Assembly (NCBI GenBank): GCA_015179045.1
Contig: WHUZ01000015.1
Span: forward strand, 248,001 to 312,000
Length of the DNA: 64,000 nt
From: Kalaharituber pfeilii
Taxonomy: Eukaryota; Ascomycota; Pezizomycetes; Pezizales; Pezizaceae
Direction: 5' to 3'
Shown one piece after another: positions 57,874-64,000 of this stretch (its first letter is position 1; every line of letters begins with the position of its first letter). A model generated the notes under the pieces. That model did not search any database. It saw only the letters and a list, made by a program, of their open reading frames with translations, and was not told where the DNA came from. Position numbers and translations under genes: made by a program.

Positions 57874-58437
57874 TTATTGCATTTTTTCATAAGGTAGGGA
57901 TCGCTGATGCGGGACGGTGGTGTGGTAGGCTCCAGTGATGATCGGAGGGATGGCTGGTGTGGCGGTGGGTCGGCAGGCACAAACCTCCAGAGAGCTTCTG
58001 GTTGCGGAGAAGTGGGTGTGCGGCGAGTTTTTTCCCAGCTCAGCACAGAAATTTGGGCCGTACTCAATGCAACACTTGGTTGGGCTCCTTTGCTTCCATT
58101 CCTGCGGCTTCCCGGGGCTCGTGCCCAGCAGCTTCCCCAGATGCGTCATGGTTGCCCAGCGGTCAAGCTCAGCAAATCAAGGCAGGCACATTGTCGGCAG
58201 GTTAAAGTTGCTTACAGTCCTGGTGCTGTGGAGGAATATTGAATCGCCCAGCTCGATATCCTGCGTGAGGCTGATAGAAGACGCCCACGAGTGCTCAATG
58301 GACCTTACCTCGGCTCGAGACTGCCAAACCTCCGATTCTAGGATCTTCCAGCAATAAGGCGCAAACCTTTTTTCCGCCATCAAATGAATCATGCTCACGT
58401 GGCCGGGGAAAGCATGAATGCTCAGTAGTGGCGACAT
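57874..58437 (-). CDS. Hypothetical protein, two exons
   Basis: Exon 58216-58437 begins MSPLLSIHAFPGHVSMIHL and ends STRT at a gtaagc donor. A 48-bp intron with acceptor gctgag leads to exon 57874-58167 (LDRWATMTHLGKLLGTSPG...), giving 171 residues. The first exon resembles the start of fungal F-box/LRR-type proteins only in general style. A second open register (57795-58067) overlaps the 3' part, so the end is uncertain. The family is unknown. Confidence 0.4.
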
Positions 58438-59957
58438 GATACTTGAACCAAGACGTTGTAAACAAGCTGGTGTGGCCGGCCTAGCTCATAATTTACACCT
58501 TTTTTTGTTTTTTTACCCCACAAATTCACGCCGTCGGACGTGGGGACGCCGGAGCTCAGCTTCGTTGTACGAGTACAACACGCTTCATGCTAGTGCCCCG
58601 GCGTGCGCACGCAAACTTACGCAAGGCATTCCAACGTCATTCCGCAGTGGCGCGATCGAGGCAATCTCGAGCAGGATTTATCACTGAAGTAATTGTGCAT
58701 TCTCTGGCCGGTGAGATCTAGTGGGCTCACTTGTATGATGTTCGAGTGACTACCGCTCCGATGGATTCACTTGGATATTTGGATTAGCACTATTTCCCTA
58801 GTCTAAAGTAGATCTTGCACCTCATTTCCCTGTTTGCTAGTTGGTGCGAGGAGCTTCTTATGAACTGGGCAAATCACAAACCAACGCAGGAACAAGAAAT
58901 GTCAACAAGGGTGTAAACAAGCTTCTGCAATTGGCTTCCCACTCGCCATTCATTTTACAAGTGAAAAATAAAGAGACACCGCCATCCCAACTGTGCTAGC
59001 TTGCGAACGCATTGCACACAAGAAAAATAAAAATAAAAACTACAAAAGCAGTGATGAATTTATCTGATTCTGGAGGCCGTTGAAGTTGCCTGAGGATCCT
59101 GACTGTCAGATATAATTCGAGCGAATGATCGTCGATTATGCGCTTTGATTAGGCCAGTATCATTGCGCTTCTCAAGTCGAGGAGAAAACATTGCAAATGC
59201 CTCTAACTGGCCAGTCTCTTTGAACCCCCCGGCACACTCCTACGAAAATCAAGGAATCGGGTGGGCATAATACCGGTAGTTGGCCATATTTGACATGCGT
59301 AGTAGTGGTTACTAGCACTTGTGTCGTTGACATTACGGAGGTGGCAATGGCCTTGTATTCTTTAGACTGCATGCGAGAGAGGCATGGAGGATATCTGCTT
59401 AGAAAGCTTGAGAACTTGAGTCCTCATGTTGGGAGTTCTTCCACGATGATGTAGTATTGCCTCTGACTACCTAATAGAGAAATATTATTCTTGCCTACGC
59501 TGGCACGAGACCATGTTGCGGTGTTTTTCATAGCCTCTTGACACCACACCCCGACACCTCAGTTGAAGCAGCTCCCAGCAGACATAATCAGATCTTCACC
59601 CCTACTCCTTGTCCGCCTGAGGATTACTTTTCCTCGGAGACTTCCTGCTTCGAGCTGCGTTCGTTGGCACACAGGTAAGATGTAGACTGGGTACTACTGC
59701 AAAATACAAGCCTTGTGCATTGCATTGGCCGAATGCAGCTTGACCGGCCAGTTGGAATTTCTCCAGGTAGCACAATCAGCATGCGCGAAAATCTGATAAT
59801 TACGGGGCTTTTGCTTTTATCAGATCTTACAATGCACACAGGTTTCCCTGATGGCAGGTTTTCCTAAAGTGGATTTTGCAAACCTTTCAGGGATGAATTC
59901 TGTTGTTTCCAGGTACTGTATCGATTAGTCATAACCAGGACGCAATTAAATCAACTA
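58438..59957. other. Intergenic
   Basis: No gene, RNA or repeat is supported. It includes the presumed 5' region of the minus-strand gene ending at 58437. Confidence 0.4.
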
Positions 59958-60415
59958 GAGGGATTTTGCAACATCCGGGTAAAGTTGTTCGGGTAATTAC
60001 AAAGCATGATTATTAAGCGCAAAAATAACCGTAACAGCAATAGGGATTTTACAAGCAACTTGGGATTGCGACTTGGGTAAAATTCTTGGTACAGCCTTAG
60101 GAGACTGTGCGATAGCTACACACGCGATACGTATAGTTTGGCTGGCATTACTTGCTTCACGACTTGCTTGAGAAGGCATTTTTTTCGGCTCTAATGATAG
60201 AGGAGTGTCTGAAGATATTATAGACAGAAGCGCGTGTATAAAAAAATGCTTTGTTATGAAATCCAAGTTTTCTCAAGAAAATGGGTTTAAGCGGTATACT
60301 TGCTGTTAATTAACCTGTATATATGCTGTTAACTGCACCACAAACACTTCGTTGCTACAGCAACACTGCTTAATAATTACCCGAACAACTTTACCCGGAT
60401 GTTGCAAAATCCCTC
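59958..60415. mobile_element. MITE with 42-bp perfect terminal inverted repeats
   Basis: The ends begin GAGGGATTTTGCAACATCCG and continue identically for 42 bp on both sides (left 59958-59999, right 60374-60415 complemented). The element is 458 bp and flanked by TA on both sides (59956-59957, 60416-60417). There is no transposase frame. The TA duplication and short size point to a non-autonomous Tc1/mariner-type element. The perfect match of the arms suggests recent movement. Confidence 0.85.
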
Positions 60416-60417
60416 TA

Positions 60418-61161
60418 CTTCATTTCGTTGTTCTGCGGTTATGCTGAGTAGCGTTAAGGATCTGATAAGATTGAAGCCCTCTGCAACAAAGGGACTACCA
60501 GTACCATGTGATTTCACATTGTACGACAGTTGCGACACATGCCCCGCCGCACAACGCAAGACCAAACATCATATTCTATTCTCAAACTACTTTATTAGTT
60601 CTTGAGGGCCATATACGGGGACAAAGAAGTACCTAGTTGCTTAGTTCTCCCGGAGTCCCGAAAGATTTTGTTACAACGAAGGGTCATGAACCGGCAATTC
60701 CTTTCTTACTAATTCGCGGCAGTGCTGACAAATTCCTCTGCCTTCGGCGTTCCTTCGATGGCTTTGGAAGGAAGAAAGTGGAAGGTGCAAATTAAGGGAT
60801 GTGGGGTGAGATGGGCATCGGGCGGGTAGTTCCATCCCAACTATATGATGCAGCATTGTCATCTCATTATACATCTCTCCGTCTTGCTCTGAGCTCGAAT
60901 TCTCCATTTGCAACTTTGACTAATTGCACTTCAACAATTTCTTTTGCTCACTCATGATATAGCTCTCATTCTTGAATCTTCGTTACCTCGAACGCTACAA
61001 GGAAGCTAGCTAGTCCCGCCATCTTGTACCCGGAAGGACTACGGAGCCTTACTTAATTCTACTGGTCTTTGGCTCCCTGAAGGCAACATATAGCTCGGAG
61101 CCTCACCGCTAGACCTTATTACCAGAAGATCCTACTGTCCGGCCGTATAAACGTCGCAACA
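60418..61161. other. Intergenic, upstream of the glutamate-cysteine ligase regulatory gene
   Basis: No gene is supported; probably the promoter of the plus-strand gene at 61162. Confidence 0.4.
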
Positions 61162-62178
61162 ATGGCTAGTCCGTCTAACGTCCCTCCATCTCCCCGCAAA
61201 CTTATCCTCCGAACCGGCAACATCATGTCCAATGGCCTCGGCCCAGTCACTTTCCCGCCGACCCCGTTCAACAGCACCACCGAGCTTCTGTCCTCTCTTC
61301 GTTCAACTCTCGCTCGCGCTTCCAAATCTTCCCCTTCCTCTTGGCTTCACATTGAACCCTCTGGCACCGTACATGTCCCATCCGCCTCCTCCGTGCCGAA
61401 CCCACCGTTAAGCGAAGACCGCCCCTCGTACGACATCACCGCAAAGCTATTCTACCTACCTAGAGTCCCGCCCTCTGCGCGGGCTAGCCACGCGGAAGAG
61501 GCGTTGGGGCTTGTATGTGAGGCGCTAGGCGGGATTGAGAACGTCGACCTCGTCATCGTCAGCTTCCCAGGGATTGGGTTTGATGCCGACGACGAGGTCG
61601 GTGCCGTAATGGACGAGAACAGCACTTTGTCTTCCGAGCTCAGCGCGGAGAAAGCCGAACGGGAGGAGGCAGGAAAGGTTGAAACGGAAACGGTCCTGGC
61701 GACATACAATACCCTCGCCGACCTTGTCCGTGCGGGAAAGATTTCAAAGCTGGGCGTTTCGGAGTTTGGGTCAGTGAGGTTGAGGAGGTTGTTGAGGGCG
61801 CTTGATGCCCAAGAAGCGGAAAGGGAGAGAAAAGAGGGTAAGGGCAAGGTATCTGTACGACCGAGAGTCGACCAAATTAATGTCAGGGATTGTTGCGTCG
61901 TGCCGAGGGAGCTGGTGGCGTTTGCGAAAAGAGAGGGAGTGGAGCTGTTGACGCATAATGACGGTGGAGGGGAGGTGTTGGCGAGAGAGGGGGCAGCGGA
62001 GGTGGTGAGGGAGGCGGGAATATGGGGATTGTGGACTGAAAGTGGGGACAAGGCGATGGATGGGGACAGGAAAGAGTATCAGGTATTTCCGCAGTGGGTG
62101 GTGAAGTATACGGCGGTGGTGAGGGATAGGGGAGTGGTGGAGAATAAAGGATATATTGCGGTGGCGGAGGTACGGTAG
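61162..62178 (+). CDS. Glutamate-cysteine ligase regulatory subunit (GCLM-like)
   Basis: An intronless 338-codon frame. The protein has the aldo-keto-reductase-like fold of the modifier subunit that binds the catalytic subunit and tunes glutathione synthesis in the cytosol. Seen: RTGNIMSNGLG at the start, YDITAKLFYLP near residue 90, VDLVIVSFPG near 130, LADLVRAGKISKLGVSEFG near 190, VDQINVRDCCVVPRELVAFAKREGVELLTHND near 240 and a C-terminus with VVKYTAVVRDRGVVENKGYIA. The final motif is diagnostic in my recollection of fungal members. Length is in the normal range. It is convergent with NHP2. Confidence 0.9.
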   Translation: MASPSNVPPSPRKLILRTGNIMSNGLGPVTFPPTPFNSTTELLSSLRSTLARASKSSPSSWLHIEPSGTVHVPSASSVPNPPLSEDRPSYDITAKLFYLPRVPPSARASHAEEALGLVCEALGGIENVDLVIVSFPGIGFDADDEVGAVMDENSTLSSELSAEKAEREEAGKVETETVLATYNTLADLVRAGKISKLGVSEFGSVRLRRLLRALDAQEAERERKEGKGKVSVRPRVDQINVRDCCVVPRELVAFAKREGVELLTHNDGGGEVLAREGAAEVVREAGIWGLWTESGDKAMDGDRKEYQVFPQWVVKYTAVVRDRGVVENKGYIAVAEVR

Positions 62179-62973
62179 AGATTCATAATGGCTAGTTAGG
62201 AGGTATAATGAGGGGGTTATTGGAAGGGACGGTTTATAGACATATTGTTGCATCGTTAAGATGTTACTCTTTTCTTTTCGTGTTTGAGCAACTATGTAGC
62301 GAAGCAGAATATAAAGCATGTGCGGGCAGAGTTTTTTGCCCGAGCCTGCGATAAGAATTCCCCCTCACTTCCTTTGGTGGGGTGTAAAATAGTCCGTTAA
62401 CTGTTACCCTCATAGTTCTACTTTGTCCACAAGCATCAAGTACATGGCAGCACATCAAACCTTATCCAAGGCAGATAAACTATATTCGTAGGCCATTGTA
62501 TTCATCTTCATTCCTAATAAAAGTGTAAGTATATCAGGTATATAAAAATCAAGCTTTTTTTAATCTTATGTATCTCTCCATTCAGAAAAAAAAAAAAAAA
62601 AAAAAAAAAGGTAATCACATAAGAATGTATGTAAAAAAGTAATAGTACACAAGGAACACTCAAGACAGAGAAAGAAAAAGCATGTAGGTGCTTATACGTA
62701 GGTAGGTAGGGTACCGGGGACGGAAAAGGGGAGAAAAAAAAAAACGGATAACAAAAAAAATAGAAGTGAAAAATAACAAGCAAACGACCAAATGCCAGAT
62801 GGATAGTATAGCCCAAATGGAGAAAGAGATAGAGCCAGGTTTAGCAAGCGAGCAAAAAGTGATAACACAGGTACAAGAAAAACGGAAAAACAAGAACAGT
62901 ACAGATGAACCCCTCCCACTTCCCCCAATTTCCTTCAAACCTGTCCCTCCACACGTTCCCCCCAGAAACGCGC
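62179..62973. other. Convergent 3' interval
   Basis: 3' ends of the GCLM-like gene (+) and NHP2 (-). It contains an A-run at 62,586-62,609 and other A-rich tracts. Confidence 0.5.
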
Positions 62974-63989
62974 TCAAGAAATCGCCCTCACAGCCTTCAC
63001 CAGTTCATCAAATGCTTCCTTCAATCCTTCTGCATCCCCTTCGTCCTTCCCCTCCTTCTTCCCCTCCTTCTTCCCCTCCTTCTTCCCCATCCTCAGCCCC
63101 GGCACCACCATCACCACGCTCGTCGGCCTCTTTGTTCCCCCCGCAAGCCCCAGCTCCGCTCGCGAATGCACAAACACATATGGGATATTATGGTCCTCGC
63201 AGAGCACGGGGATATGCGAGATTACGTCCATGGGCGAGATGTCGGCTGCCAGGATCACGACGCCAGAGGGCGAGGACAGCGTGGAGGCGGGGGACTTGCG
63301 GATGGATTTGACGACTTCTTTTACACCGCGTTTGAGGCATTTAGCTTTGGCGCCTGGCAGGAGTAAGACGGTGGTGTTAGTTACAGTTGGTTAGGATTTG
63401 ATAGGAGGAGAGCTGGTGTTGATGGGAATGAGGGAAAAGTACCTTTCTTGATTGCTTTAAGAGCCTTTTTAGTCACCTTCTCATTCGCCAATGGTGTTGC
63501 AAACGGCACCAAGATATCCCCGCCTTCTACCACCTTCACCGCCTCCTTCTTTTCCTTCTCCTCCTCCACCTCCTCCTCCTCCTCCTTACCCACCATACTC
63601 TTCATCATTACCGGTACCACAATGCCCGCTCTCCCATTTGCGCCGTCCACACCATCGCCCATCGCTACATCACCTTCTTTATCTTTCTTTTCCTTCTTTT
63701 CCTTCTTTTCCTTCTTCTCCTTTTTCTCCTTCTTCTCCTTCTTCGCCTTCTCTTTCTCTTCTTTGATATCCTTGCCCTCTTCACCCGACGCCGCCTGCTG
63801 GGACTGCTTCTCAATCTCCTTCATCAACTTCGCCGACACATCTCCGCTCTCGGTGACACCTAGTGCCTTTGCAAGCTTGGCTTTCTTGTCCTTCTTGTGT
63901 TCTTTTTTGCTGATGCCTGTGCTGGATGAGTGCTTTTCTTTCTCTTTCTTGTCTTTTTTGTCCGATTTGTTGGATTTTTCTTTGCCCAT
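62974..63989 (-). CDS. NHP2: H/ACA ribonucleoprotein subunit Nhp2 (L7Ae family)
   Basis: Exons 63443-63989 and 62974-63353 (intron 89 bp with a ctaac branch motif) give 308 residues. The L7Ae fold starts late in exon 1 (FATPLANEKVTKKALKAIKKG) and continues through AKCLKRGVKEVVKSIRK, GVVILAADISPMDVISHIPVLCED, NIPYVFVHSRAELGLAGG and TSVVMVV. Nhp2 binds H/ACA snoRNAs for rRNA pseudouridylation and telomerase RNA in some species. The protein is about twice the usual length because of a Lys/Glu-rich N-terminal extension of about 170 residues with KEK repeats and a second (GKKE)n insert near the C-terminus. Start at MGKEKSNKSDKKDKK (ATG 63989). A telomere-linked role in this fungus is not shown. 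Confidence 0.9.
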
Positions 63990-64000
63990 TGCGGATAGTA

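Noticed and set aside
1..64000. CRISPR arrays, operons or bacterial features
   Set aside because: The window is eukaryotic; the spaced direct repeats are ankyrin/TPR coding repeats or microsatellites.

Overview
The window is eukaryotic and reads as a filamentous ascomycete (Pezizomycotina-type; the exact class cannot be fixed from sequence alone). Genes carry short GT-AG introns (49-93 bp is typical), intergenic regions are long and full of homopolymers and microsatellites, and the protein families are fungal: a Yox1-like homeobox factor, a Cdc14 phosphatase, HeLo and HeLo-like N-terminal domains, and an NB-ARC/TPR receptor. All gene models were built by hand from reading frames, splice motifs and family resemblance; no alignment or transcript data were available.

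Left third (1-12,700). A homeobox regulator on the minus strand (765-3794) has an intron cutting the homeodomain just before the recognition-helix motif IWFQNKR. A large disordered minus-strand protein (7000-9876) follows. Around them lie long non-coding stretches rich in poly-A/T, G-runs and short tandem repeats.

Middle (14,000-28,700). Two tandem paralogues encode a HeLo-like N-terminal domain plus ankyrin repeats (14205-16523 and 19179-21100). They are separated by an apparent 1.05-kb foldback transposon with TA at both ends. The second copy lacks two 59-residue ankyrin units. The next 7 kb hold no gene I can support and one possible short transposon. CDC14 then lies on the plus strand (29902-32351), followed by a broken SAM-like/Crinkler-type gene (34290-35636, minus).

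Right-centre (36,396-55,963). The main feature is a direct tandem segmental duplication of about 10 kb. Each copy carries an intact NLR-type receptor (HeLo, NB-ARC, TPR), an intact TEN1-like OB-fold gene (CST telomere complex) and an intact five-exon dynactin p25 gene. The two receptors are nearly identical outside the TPR array, which has nine full 42-residue units (after one degenerate unit) in the left copy and five in the right copy. Some other segments are open in one copy and broken in the other.

Right end (55,964-64,000). This part holds two hypothetical genes, a compact MITE with 42-bp perfect inverted ends, the glutamate-cysteine ligase regulatory subunit, and NHP2 (H/ACA snoRNP) in convergent orientation with it.

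Taken together, conserved cell-cycle, telomere, motor and metabolic genes are interleaved with duplicated, repeat-variable HeLo-type genes. That layout resembles fungal allorecognition or immune loci; this functional reading is inference.
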